A stretch of 64,000 nt of DNA. Source: Sinotaia quadrata. Lineage: Eukaryota; Mollusca; Gastropoda; Architaenioglossa; Viviparidae. The position numbers were made by a program, and so were the translations under genes. The stretch lies in contig CM054181.1 of assembly GCA_028829895.1 (NCBI GenBank), positions 17,474,001 to 17,538,000 on the forward strand, given 5' to 3'. The notes beneath the pieces were generated by a model. The model had not been told where the DNA came from. It did not search any database and saw only the letters and a list, made by a program, of their open reading frames with translations. Positions 48,434 to 60,900 of this stretch are shown piece after piece (position 1 is the first letter of the stretch; every line of letters begins with the position of its first letter).

Positions 48434-51400
48434 GTAAGAACAGAGTATTCATACACAATTTTCATTTTCAGTGAACCTTTGTATACATATATAAGTACAG
48501 AATGAAATTATATGACTTGGTTGTTAGAAACTATTAAACATTAGCTTCATAAATCAACCGTTGCTTGAACATGAGTTATTTTTCTGTGGTTGTTATTTAA
48601 ATTTCTTATGTGCTGGTTAATCTTTCTGTTTCATTAATTGTCTGTCTTTCTAAAACATGCATATCTATTGGATATATTTTTCATTATGAATTGCTGTCTT
48701 CTTGAAGGTTCGCTGTGCTTTCTGCAGTTCTGTCATTTCACATTGGGAACAAGGAGACGTAGTAGAGCAAGAGCACAGGAGAAGCTGTCCACGCTGCCCT
48801 TTTGTTCTTGGTCAGAATGTTGGTAACATCCCATGTCCTCAGGTTGCCAATGGTTACCATCCAAATTCACAATCAGTCTCATTATACCCCATTAATTCAA
48901 GCAGAGGATATGACATTCCTCCAAGTGAAGACAGATCTCCCCATCGTCTTCTTGCACAAAATGATCACAGACATGCAGTGCATGATGCCCGAGTTGATCG
49001 TACCTCTATTCCAATGATTGTGCAAATGAATGGTCTGACAGGTGGAGGGATGCCAAATGGTGCTCCAGCTGAACATGTTTATCAGACCAGGCCACAAAAC
49101 CAGTCTATGGCTACTGAGCCAGCTCGCTTGTCCACATTTGAGACTTGGCCTGGACAGATGCAGCAAAAACCTGAAGTAATGGCCAAAGCAGGCCTTTATT
49201 ATACAGGTGAGTAGGAGTGTTGTATAAGTCAATAACAGACCTGTGCTTGGTTGCTGTTTTGTTTTTTAAATCATTATCATCTGCTTTTGTAACTTATTTA
49301 AGATGCATTTCAGCTATACTCCTGTAATTATACAGTTCAGATTGTCATTGGCTTTGTGGTTACTGCAAGTAAAGTGTTAATATTTCTGCAGTTAAAGTTA
49401 AAACCGTCCAGTCAGTTATTCCCAACTAGTCATTACAATACTAAGGGTAATTTATTTTAATGCTTGCTAAGTTGAGTGTATCATTATCTGTGTACTTAAT
49501 GTTATGAATATTTGATTTTAGGTGATAGCGACAAAGTTCGTTGCTTCCACTGTGATGTTCTTTTGTATAACTGGGAACCGGAGGATAACCCATGGGTGGA
49601 ACATGCCAAATGGTATCCTGGTTGCCAGTATGTCCGCCTTGTCAAGGGAGACAAATTTGTGGAAGATGTGAAAAATGGGAAGCCTGCAGAGGATGCCATT
49701 TTGCAGACTCCAGCAGTGATGGCTGTCCTTGAAGCTGGTTATACTGTGGAAGCAGTCCAGAGAGCAATGCATACTTTGAAAACAAAAGAAGGTAAGATCA
49801 GTAAAAGTGGGGACAGGGTATATGGTAAGATGAAGTCAGCACACTGAGGGTTTAAGTAAAAAAAATCCAGGACAGGGCTTATGGTAAGATGAAGTCAGCT
49901 CACTGAGGGTTGTTTAGGTAAAATAAAATTCAGGACAGGGTATATAGTATGATGAAGTCAGCACATTGAGGGTTGCTTAGGTTGAAAAAAAAAAATCAGT
50001 ACAGAGGAATGATAAAGAGTAGGTCATTTCAAGGGTGGAAGTTAAAGGTCAATACAAAGACAATAAGGCCAAGATGGGCACTGTAAGAGTGGTACTAGGG
50101 CAGGTTAATAGTGAGATCCAAGTGCTGACTCCAGATGCAGGTCAAGGTTGAATTTGGCTGCAATTATTTGGTGGTGGTAATTGTTCAGTTTAGCAACCTT
50201 CATTTATATTTAGCTGTCTCTGCACTCTAGCAACAATCTCATTTAAAAAGAAAAATGAAATAATAATAATTCTTTTGTTTTCTTAAAAGAAAAATTATTA
50301 TTAATAATAAGCAGTGGTTAAGAGATCATTGCTCAAGACTGAGAATGATAGAAGATCATTGTAAGAGCATTGTTAGATTAATCTATTTCTAAATTATGAC
50401 AAATTTTGGACATATTTGTTCACTTTGCTTGGTTAAAAAAAATCATCCACGATCACTAAGCATGAAGTAAATGCACTTCTAATACATAAATAATAGTAAT
50501 ACATAACTATTAAGTGTAATGCATTAAGTTGCATCTTCGATTAGCCATAGATTCTTAAATAAACTAAATAATTATTTTTTAAAAAATTTAAAGTAGAGTG
50601 TATATTTCTGTCCTTACTGTGATGTCTAATTATTGGCTTCACATCCACTGAAAATACTGGGGAGTATTTGATATGTTTATACTGCTTCAGACAAATTCGT
50701 TATCTTTTGACATGTTTGCATCAAGTAATTCAATTTGAATAAGAACACAATTTTTGTTTGTTTGTCTCTGACAGGACCCTTTGCTGCAGTGTCAGCAGAC
50801 AAATTATTAGCTGTTATCATTGAGGAGGGTGAGCACACATTGAATCAAAGCCAAAGAAACAGAAATCCTGAAAGTATGAAGTTATTGCAATTCACTTTCT
50901 GTACTTTTGAGCATTCTTGAAATATAATGATAGTTACATTCTGTGATCATTGTTCTGTGAGATATCTGAAGATCTTGTTTGTTTTCTGTTTTCACTATTT
51001 TCCTTGTCTGTACTTTACCTTTGTTGAAGTCCTAATTTGTTTTCTTTGTTGTCAAATTTTATCTTGTATATTTTTACCATTTTTGATAATGCAATGTCTG
51101 CAGATTTTTCTTATTGTCTGTATTGTTACACTTTACTATGTACTTTAAATCATTCTTAATGTGCAATATCTTAAATTCTTGTTTATTGTTTGCATTGTCA
51201 CATTTTACCTTGTATACTTTTATCAGTCTTAATGTGAGATAACTGAAGCTTTTATTTAAAATGTAAGGAAAGTTTCATTCTTTCAAGATGACATGTCTGT
51301 TCTTGTTTTTTTAGAAATTCGTAGTAGATAGTGTATCCAGCAATCATACAGAATTTCATAGGACATGACTAGTGGTCTAGCACACAAAGATCTGAGAACA

Positions 51401-52135
51401 TTTTGCAAATTCACTTTGTAATATACATCATATTCACTAACTAATGTACCTATTGCATGTAAATTGTAATAAAGTTGAATTAAAGACATGGTAACAAGAA
51501 TTTCAGAAGTGGTTTGCATAGTTATTGTATGTTTACATGCTTTTTTTATTGATTCAACTTTCAGGTATCATAGGCAAGATGTGAATTATTAATAATATTA
51601 ATTAAAGACTTGATATAACACTTAATCTTATAAAAGCTCTAAGCAGTTTACAATAATTACACATAAAAGCAATACCATCATTATTCTTTTATTTTAAAAT
51701 GCTCTGCTAACTTAATTTTTTTTGTTTTGAAAAATGTTGAAAAATGAAATAGGTGTCTATAAAAAAAGACAGAAAGTACCTACACTGTTATTCCAAATAA
51801 GTTGCTATAAAATGAAACCTCATCAGTCTTGAAGTATGTACTTCACAGAATGAAGATAAATTGATATGTATATAAAAAGTAAGTTATAGATGTGTGCATG
51901 TCACTTTCGCTTAAATGTCTTGCATAATGTTTTTGTAGATGTCGAGCAGCTTCAGAAAGAGAATGAGAGCCTTAAAGAGAAACAATTGTGCAAGATCTGC
52001 ATGGAGGAGGATGTTGAAGTAATTTTTTACCCATGCCGGCATCTTGTTTGCTGCGCGTCTTGTGGAACTGGAATAAGGGAGTGTCCAATCTGTCGCAGCC
52101 CTATTCAGAGTGTTGACAAGGTGTATTTGGCATGA
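48044..52135 (+). CDS. IAP: Inhibitor of apoptosis protein: BIR-BIR-UBA-RING, five coding exons, complete
   Basis: Exons 48044-48433, 48708-49206, 49522-49791, 50775-50828 and 51939-52135 join in frame to 469 residues plus stop. BIR1 spans about residues 98-164 with zinc ligands C133, C136, H153, C160. BIR2 spans about 269-337 with C304, C307, H324, C331; its WEPEDNPWVEHAKW segment resembles the IBM-binding groove of cIAP BIR3. A UBA-like region covers about 354-404, then a short coiled linker. A C3HC4 RING (C422 to C456) ends in VYLA. There is no CARD. Known family roles are binding caspases or IBM-bearing partners and acting as a RING E3 ubiquitin ligase in the cytosol; here these are inferred. 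An in-frame TAA 12 bases upstream supports the ATG. DIPPxEDR occurs before each BIR (see findings). Confidence 0.95.
48708..49206 (+). CDS. IAP: IAP coding exon 2
   Basis: It opens VRCAFCSSVI, completing BIR1 with its zinc ligands, then a ~100-residue linker with GYDIPPSEDR, then the first half of BIR2 (ARLSTFETWP to AGLYYTG). The donor GTGAGT splits a Gly codon (phase 1). Confidence 0.94.
49522..49791 (+). CDS. IAP: IAP coding exon 3
   Basis: It completes BIR2 (DSDKVRCFHC to HAKWYPGC) and begins the UBA-like region (AEDAILQTPAVMAVLEAGYT). The donor GTAAGATC splits a Gly codon. Confidence 0.95.
49806..49995 (+). repeat. ~60-bp repeat in IAP intron 3, 3-4 copies
   Basis: Units contain GGACAGGGTATATGGTAAGA and TGAAGTCAGCACACTGAGGG. 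The array begins within 20 bp of the exon 3 donor. Confidence 0.88.
49996..50774 (+). other. Rest of IAP intron 3
   Basis: AT-rich; nothing recognisable apart from the acceptor CTCTGACAG. Confidence 0.7.
50775..50828 (+). CDS. IAP: IAP coding exon 4 (54-bp microexon)
   Basis: It encodes about 18 residues, PFAAVSADKLLAVIIEE, the last helix of the UBA region. Both flanking introns are phase 1, so skipping it would keep the frame. Confidence 0.88.
50829..51938 (+). other. IAP intron 4
   Basis: AT-rich intron of 1.1 kb without recognisable embedded elements. A loose repetition (TTTACcTTGTATAcTTTTA) occurs near 51055 and 51200. Confidence 0.7.
51939..52135 (+). CDS. IAP: IAP coding exon 5 (RING)
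   Basis: The acceptor is TTTTTGTAG. The exon starts by completing an Asp codon (DVEQLQKENESL), then the RING CKICMEEDVEV...CRHLVCCASC...CPIC, and ends VYLA with TGA at 52133-52135. Confidence 0.95.
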
Positions 52136-52477
52136 AGCATGGCAACACAAGCATTTCTTATTAGCTGTGGATGATTCACTTAGGCTGCAAGACAAGAGTA
52201 GAAGCTCACATAGACACTATAGTTGCAGTGTCTTGGTGTAGATAATATGGCTCTGCTCCGAACCGCCAAGTCAAGATGCGTGTGCTGACCAAGGGGCTAA
52301 AGGAGATAAGCCAGAATACAAAATGTCATGCCTAATCAGAATGGTCAAAACCAGATGTTTGTGCTTGCCCATAGAAAATTGGAAGTCTCATATTTTAATC
52401 TTTATAATTATTTTTAATTGTTGTTTCCTAGGTATTTTTAAATAAATACTTTGTTTTATTTTTTTTCATAATCTTCC

Positions 52478-52483
52478 AATAAA
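52478..52483 (+). terminator. Candidate poly(A) signal of the IAP gene
   Basis: AATAAA lies 343 bases after the stop; another AATAAA lies at 52441-52446. GT-rich sequence (TCTGTTATGTTAAG) follows shortly after. Confidence 0.5.
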
Positions 52484-55400
52484 ATATCCATTCTGTTATG
52501 TTAAGTTTATTGTCCAGACATAAATAAAAATATAGTACAATAGGGGACAAGTATCAATGCATTGATGTCAAAATAGTTGCTCATCAGGAGCCATTATATA
52601 AGATTTCAGTGGACTAAATTATTTTCTTACAAGATTTTAGTTACAATGTATTTCTGACAAAAGTTACACAAAATGGATTACAGTATTGTATCATTTTCTC
52701 TTCTACTGATACAGTTATCTTTTTGTTTACTTATACGTGTAATTATAAAAAATATAAAAAACATACGTGATGAATTGATTATAAAAATTATTTGAGTTTA
52801 TGCTACAGTACATTATGCATATCTTAAATGTGTGGAAACTGTATGCATGTCACAAATTTTTTAATCATGTTCTCTTTAATTTAAATTTTGGACTTTCACC
52901 CATGCCTGCAGCTAAAGTTGTGCTGAAGTTTTCTTAAAAGTATGCATGTAAATCATTGTACTTCTGTTTTGTTTAAATTAAAGGTGTATTTAAATCAGTA
53001 TCTTTGTCTAAATCCTGCTTCTAAAGGCTTCTCTAAATAAGCTGCATTTAAGTGTTCTTTAAATTACACAGTTTAACCAGATTTCTGGTCATATTTTCTT
53101 TGCATGTACATGAATGTTGTGTTTAACAATCTCTTGCCACCAACAAAATGAGTGGAATTTTACAATTTCACAAGTTTCTTCTTTTTTTTATTTTCAGCTT
53201 TGGAATCAACATTATACATGCACTAACATTAAACTGTATTGCAGAATTCAAAAGATGCATTATTAATTTTCTGTAGAAATGTTTGTCAGTTCCCCCCCTT
53301 TGTATACCAAAGAAAAAATATAGTCTATAAACTATTATCCTTATGGCAAAACCAGTTGCTCATTACCATTCTTATATTACTGTTATTGCATCTGCCTTGT
53401 TCAGGTGCATTATTTTTTGTTAATTTAAAAAAAGAGGCTGCTTCATTTTGATTAGGAGTACTATTAACTGCTGACAGGGGAATCCCCAAAGAATATTCTT
53501 CTTGTGCACCCCATGTATGTCAAGTGAATGAAATAGGTAAGTTTCCATGAACTTAAGGTTGGAATCTGCATAAGTAAACTCAATATTTATGGTCAACTGC
53601 TGAAAAATTCTCAAAACAATTAATTATAAAGATTAGTTTATATGAAGACTTTGTGTGTCAATAGAAATTTTTAATGACAGTTAAGAACTAACAGATACTA
53701 ATTTATTAGTGTTTGTTTCTTATTCATATTGTGCATTTTAATTTAATTTATTAGTGTTTGTTTCATATTCATATTATGCATTTTTGTCATTTTAATGTTA
53801 AAATAAGTATTCAATATACATTAGAATGTATACAAAACACATTAAAACACCCTCAAGTATGCTGGAATAAAGACAGAGGAATTATACATCCACTGTGTAC
53901 CTCAAAAAGTGCACAGAATTCTGTGATTAAACATCAAAATGAAATAAAGCATTACAGCAAAAGATTAATAAATAACAATAATGGGCCACACATGAGGATA
54001 ATTTATTTCAATGTGAAGCTTGATAATCAGTGCTAATTGTACACATTCTCAGCTAATTTTACACTTTTCTCAGCTGATTCACATTCCTTGTTTTATTAAT
54101 CTGATCTTACAATCACGGTCCTTATTAAAATTTATAATCAGTGGTATACATAGCTCACTTTTACAAATCCATTGTTTCAGCACATGTTGTAACTTATTAA
54201 TCACATTTCTTATTTTATTCGGTGGTTTACACTGTTCACATTAAAAGTCATATTCATTTTGACATTGCTTATCTCTATGTAATGTTTTACAATGTACAAA
54301 GTCACATTCCTCATTCAAGACTGACAAAACAAAAATCACATTCTCATGCAGTCTTATATATATACTCTTAAAGTTTTTTATTAGTCACAATCACCTCATT
54401 TCAGAGTGACTGACAGCTAACAACATTACATATTGTCAAGCAGTGTTTTATATGTATACATATATTACATTTTTATTAGTTACAACCACATTCCTCATTT
54501 CAGAATGACTGACAGCTAACATTACTTACCATGCAGTGTTTTACACACACACACACATATATATATTACATGTTTTATTAGTTACAACCACAATCCTCAT
54601 TTCAGACAGACTGACACTGCTAATAACATTACATATTGCCTGCAGTGCTCTACAAATGTTCACATTTATCACATTTATACAGCTCAAATCACATTCCTCA
54701 TTTTTATCCACTAGCACAATCATTACATTCATTTTTAATCACAATTAGACATAATTCAAAATAAATTGTGATTTACTAACTGGTGTGAAGCAGTCTACAT
54801 GCTATTATTTTCAAGTAATATCGAACTTTTGTACAGTAATATAACTAAACTAAATATTTTATACCCATCAGTTCTCAAACAATGGTCCAAGAGATACCAA
54901 ATTCACAAGATTTTTCACAGGTTAAGATCTTGCAAGTGAAAGCATGTATTCTAATGCTTAGCAATCTTACTAAACTAAACGTGTGGAATGGGAGGTAATC
55001 TGCAGGTAAACACAAATAGTTTGCCAGGCAAAAGAAGACTTTTCAATGTTACACTGCAAAAGTGGTCCACTAAATGTAAGAATTTGATAATTCCTGCCCT
55101 TGCAAGCTTAACGTAACAATTAATAAAAATATGTGCAAATGACCGTCTTCAAAAGTACAGTTAATTTTGTTATAACATTTCCATAAAATATTCTCACTTT
55201 TATATAGTTCTGTCACATGCTTGAAAATTATACAAGCTATATATGGTCTGATGTTTCCCTACACATTACAATGTTGGCATACAGCCACACCCTTCCTGAC
55301 TAAAATTTTCCCCATATCCTATTTGCCCGATGCTTTTCCTTCACACAAACATTAGTCAACATGAGCATTTTTCCATACCTTTCTTGACTGCAAAGGGGTA

Positions 55401-57122
55401 AGATGGCCCTGAAAATTGTACAAAAATAAAATATCTTTAAATCAAACAGTAAAAGGCTAAAGACAATAAAAAGGAAGAAGCTGACAATAACAATCATAAT
55501 GTTTGTCAAATTTGCTTAACTGAACATGTATCTAATTACATGTCATAAGATGTCTGTTTAAAGCTCACCCTGTAATACAAAGTAACCATGAAAATGCACT
55601 CTTGCTCTTTGAATTGTGAACTAAGGCAAATTGCTAACAGTAATTTCTAATGACAAAATTAATTTTAAAAAATGCATGCACACAAGTGGATATTTCAAAG
55701 TTTTTCAATTCAAATAAAAATTAAATACTTTAAAAATAAATCTACAAAAGTTTTTGAATTTCTGTTTGCTGATTAAAAGATAAAATTAATAGTTATACAA
55801 TAATTATATTTGTCTCCAAGTTGTCATATGTAAACTAAATGCAATCTTTAATATTTAATTAGAAAGGCAGTTACCTCTGAATGCACTCAAATAAAGTGCG
55901 ATCTTCGCAGCCTTAGTGATCAAAGAACCATGAGAATAAATTCATTTAATTTGCAGGGCAAAAAGATTACAAATAAATCTAAGCCCAGAACAGTTCAATG
56001 TCCTCAAAGAAAGGCGTGGAACCTTGTTTCCTGCTGTGCCATTTGCCAGATAAAGTAGGACGGTGCTGTTTGACAATGATACTTAAATTTTCTTCACTGA
56101 CAGCAAGACATTGCAGTTTATAGAGGGATTGGAAAGGCAGATAGAAAGCCATGGCACTAAAGCATCTATGGGCAAGAATCAGAAACTGTCAAAGCATACA
56201 ACTTTCTTCCACCCTATGGGACTGACTATACATGGGCATGTACCAGATATTCCTGGAATCGCAGGCCTCTAGGGAGCCAGAAGGAATAATGAAACCAGAG
56301 GTTTTGTAGTGGAGGCCAATTTCTTAGGTATTTTACAAATCTTGCATGAATACTGCATACATGTATAAGAATGCATTTGCAAAGGCTCCAGCCTCCCACC
56401 TGCTACTGATTTCACACACCCTGGCTGGTGCCTGGGCTTCTATCAGTTAATAATTAATCAACCTCACCCACTCAGTCAGAGACAAGCTGAACTCTCTTGT
56501 ACCTTTCATGAAAATAATGATAGGAATACAATAAAATTAGTTTTACTAGCTAAGCATCTCAACGCTATTCTCTCCCCATCAGATATCTGCCAGCATTCAC
56601 AAAACATGCATGTCTTTTCACTCTTGCAATTTGTGCATACTACAAATGAGAGATGAAATACTCTATTTTAAAGCTACAATTAAAGCACACATAGCCATTA
56701 TACTAACAGGTTAAGCAAAAATATCTAACAGCTAGGGTGTCAACTGAGACAGACAAAAGGGCATCAGGAATGCAAAGAACCAAATGCTGCCCTCTAGAAA
56801 GAAATGCTGTCTGCAAGTATGTGGCATTAGATGGAAAGTACTTTTTTTTTTTTTTTTTTTTACAAAAGTCCCTCTGGTATTTGATTAAAATTTTAATGAA
56901 AAAATTTAACCATGCAATCTACAACACATCAAAAGATACAACTATTTATCTCCTCGTAATGAGACTAAATTCCTTAATGATGAGAATAAGAATTATTTCC
57001 ATAAACTTGCCAAAATGACAACAAAACCCTCCATCACCATTCCCACCACCACTGAAAAAAAGAACTCAGAGAAAATTGTCCTTGCTCACATGATCTGAGC
57101 AAGATGAAGTGTATTTCTTCAA
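52484..57122. other. Region between the convergent IAP and RABL3 genes
   Basis: No gene established. 54330-54700 holds about four degenerate units with CACATTCCTCATTTCAGA and GACTGACAGCTAACA, and 53700-53785 holds a short duplication with TTTATTAGTGTTTGTTTC. A run of 20 T residues lies at 56842-56861. The RABL3 3' UTR, and perhaps a further terminal exon of that gene, should lie toward its right side. Confidence 0.5.
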
Positions 57123-57191
57123 TTATTCACAGTAATCAAGGAAGTTTCTGTGGCCACTGACCTGATTGCTTGAGAAGCGACGCTCAATAAC
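57123..57191 (-). CDS. RABL3: RABL3 last exon in the simple model (alternative donor inside)
   Basis: The acceptor is TATATTACAG. The exon reads [10 protein letters not shown] and then [12 protein letters not shown] with TAA. The first ten residues match the family (human VIEKRY...NQ), the rest does not. CAG|GTCAGT at 57162/57161 could be a donor, making the true exon 57191-57162 with a further terminal exon at lower coordinates that I could not find. Confidence 0.7.
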   Translation of the reverse strand, partial: VIERRFSSNQVSGHRNFLDYCE

Positions 57192-57880
57192 CTGTAATAT
57201 AAAGTAAAAATAAATAGTAAATTTTATACATACATGCCCAGACAGCCAATTTACAAAAATAACTAAGTCGAGTTTATGAAAGGAATAGCAAATAATATAC
57301 AAAAATAACTAAGTAGAGTTCATGAAAGGAATAGCATTAATATACAAACATGCCCAGTCTGCCAATTTACAAAAATAACTAAGTAGAGTTTATGAAAGGA
57401 ATAGTAAATGATGATATATATCCAGTCCTAATTTATCATTTAAACTATTTCTTTAGTACTTATTATTTTTTAATTTTTAATAATTATAAATAAAAAATGT
57501 TACCACATATCCAAAGCAAAATCATTGCAGCGACAGAGATTCTGCAATTCCAAGAGCATGAATTACTAAAAATCTACAGATTTGGAATTTTGCAAACAGC
57601 AATGTTTTGTCTTCTTAATGACAGAACTACAAGTTTTAAAAGATGACACACAGAAGGAAGAAAATGTTCACCTTGTCAAAGAATCTGCTTAATTTTACTG
57701 CATTTGTGGATCCAGGAGCTAAACATTTGACATTGGTGCTGTCCTGAAAACAAAAAAAAATTGAAAACAAACTGCAATAGGAAATCTGAAGGCAAGTGTC
57801 CTAGACAATAATTTTATATTAAATAAATAAATTGTGTTTGTCAAGTCAGAAATTTCCATAAGCAACAATGCAAATGAGCC

Positions 57881-57927
<47 letters not shown>

Positions 57928-60900
57928 ATCTTAAATTTTTGGATGTCCAAATTTACTTTTATGAGAAAACAGGTAAATTCTAAAAGTATCACATAAAATT
58001 CTAACATCACCAGCTCATTTCGTACCCTTCTTTCAGGATTATTTAACTTTCAAAATACTAATGAAAGACAAAGTACAGAAAGAAGTACAAAGACTGAGGA
58101 AGATGGTTGATATAATAAAATGATGAACTTCGCTTGGGGAAGGAAGAAGTTGCATGTCAGTGATAAAGATGGTCTCACCATGCCAAGTCTTAAACAATTA
58201 TACAGAAATCATGCTGAATATGGGAATTTTAGCATGTTAAGTGGAGAAAATCATCTGTAAATGAAAATCACGTTCAAAATGAATCTGTTACGCTGGACTC
58301 ATATCAGTTAGAAACTGTCTATGTCAATCAGAGATAGAGAGAAAAATACCAACACGCAAAAACTCACCACATTCAACTCATCTGCACCACATTCTTCTGC
58401 CAGAGAAGATGTTCTGGAGAAACCCTTCTTTCCTAAACTCTCTGCTGAGTCTGCTTTAGTTCCAATGACAAGTGTTGGAATCTGGTTTCCAGCAAATGTT
58501 TCTGAGTCAAATTCATTTCTTTCAGGAAAAAAAATTTTGAAAATAAAATTTGGGGTTTTGTGTGTGTGTGTATGAGTGCATGTGCTCATGTGTCTATATT
58601 TTACATGTATGTATGCATATGTGTCTATATTATATAATATTTTAATCTGGATAAAGTCATAATGCAAAAATTAATTCTTTAGTAGCAATAAAATGTTTCT
58701 ACACTGTTAATTAGTTGATTCCTTGAAAACATAAAAAAGAAAATTCAAACAGACAAAAATAAAGAACAAAGCAAAGATAAATAAGAACTCATTTAAAAAA
58801 AATAAAATAAGCAGCGTTATATGTTATATAAATTGAGAGCATTTCAATAATTTTTACCAAGAATTATGATAAGAAAATGTTGACAGCACAATGCATTAGA
58901 CAACAGATGTAAGAAAATTACAAACCCATTTGCTTGATCACTGGCATCTTTATTCAAGACCTCTGCCATCCATTTTCGAAGATTCTGGTGAGACTTTCGA
59001 TTTGTCAGGTCATGAACAAGAATAATTCCTACAATATAAAAACACATTTAGCATTCATTCAGCAATGTAATTTTGAGGCAATGTTATAGATAGAAGATAA
59101 AACAGCTGATAAAATAAAACTGCAAACTATTCTATTAAAATTTAGGTCAAGTACCTTGTAAGTTAAACAAGTTGCTGTGATTTAACTGCAACCTCATCCT
59201 ATGACAAGAGCTATAATATATATTGAGTACCATTGCAAGTCAAACCTTTCTATATAAAATTGAAGTTCTCCACAACAAAAATGGGGGAACAACTAAATAT
59301 ATGACATAGCAAACATTTATGAACTGAAAGCAAATATTCACTATGAAAATAAAAAATAAAAATGCAACTAAAATTTGCAACATATGCCAACATATTTGCA
59401 AACTGTGAACACACAGGATGGAAGATTTAGTGACATTTTACTTTTTATTAAAACAGACATAAATGTGATGATCAATAGCCATTGAATTGTTTGTATTAAC
59501 AAACACTCCATATAGTTACAGTCATGATAAGCGTGTAGTTGTTTATTACATATTCAATGGGTACCCTAATATATGTCTTATTTACACTGTTAAAAACAAT
59601 AGTTGTAGTGTTGCTAAAACAACAAGGACACTCTTCTGAGTTGTTTGTTGATATAAGTTTCAAATGCTGTTTTCTGGCAAAAATGTGTTTGCTAAATTAG
59701 CCTTAGTCTATTTTTAAACTGAGAGCATTACTCTACATAGCATGGCACAACTCCAACATCTCTGCCAATGGATGTCATTATCTATGTTTGTTGCATTACC
59801 AAAGCTAAGGATGTCATTATCTATGTTTGTTGCATTACCAAAGTTAAGGATGTCATTATCTATGTTTGTTGCATTACCAAAGCTAAGGATGACCTGGAAC
59901 AAGCAAACCACCACTGCCACCCACTGTATCTGCATTTCTTTTATTTCCTATGGACACTCAAATATCTATCAATTAACTTCTCATTCATGTTTTGTGGAAA
60001 TTAACTAGGATGAATAGGAAAGAAATATTTTTACCATTATAAAAAAGAAAAAAATAGCAGAAGAATTTTTTTAATGTATTAAGATGTGTAGACAAGAAGT
60101 AAGTTTGCTTTCTTCAATTCCACTGACAAAACATTTCTCAACTTTCAGTGCAATCAAATTGTTACATACAGTGATTTATACTCAGAGAAAAAAAATCCAA
60201 AATAAATAAATAAACATCCGGTGAATGTGCTGATTGAAACAGTGATTTATCCTTTAGTTTTATTAATTTTCTTTGTGCAAAGAAGTGCATTCAAGTCACA
60301 ATGACATGAATTCAACATTCATCAACCTCAAATAAATTATCAATAAATCTGGTTATTATTGAATAAATAATCTCTAAAATACTAATACAGTTTGATATGT
60401 ATGATACAACAGTATTAATTAATAAAAGTAGATGTATTTGTCCTAGTGTACATTTCTGTTTAAGAAAAAAAAAGAACCAAAAATAATTAATTTTAAAATT
60501 GTAAACAACAAGACAAAAATGCCAGTTACACACCATGAACCTGATGGTAGAAGATGGAACGACTATTGCGATGGCTTGAGGAGCCACCAATATCCCAGAG
60601 TTCAACAAAGTAATCTTTTTCTGCTGGGGTCCCTGCTCGATATTCATGCAACTAAATGTATTAAGAAAAATCACACCAAGATATTATATCAAATTGTATG
60701 TGTACTTCACAAGCAAATATTTAACTTCAAAGAATCCATTCTTAAGTCTTAGGTATCTGACCTATTTACATCGAAGTAAAAACAAGGTTACATAGCTCTC
60801 CTTTATAAATAATAATTAATATAATGCAAAAGTGAAGATTTAAAAAATTCTCTAAGATTCCTTACCTCGATAGTAATACTTATAGGGTGTTGAAATAAAA

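Noticed and set aside
56842..56861. T20 run as the tail of a minus-strand retrogene
   Set aside because: No processed gene copy or target duplication is visible beside it.
59714..60008. Repetitive ORFs on both strands near RABL3
   Set aside because: They come from a 39-bp triplication inside RABL3 intron 3.
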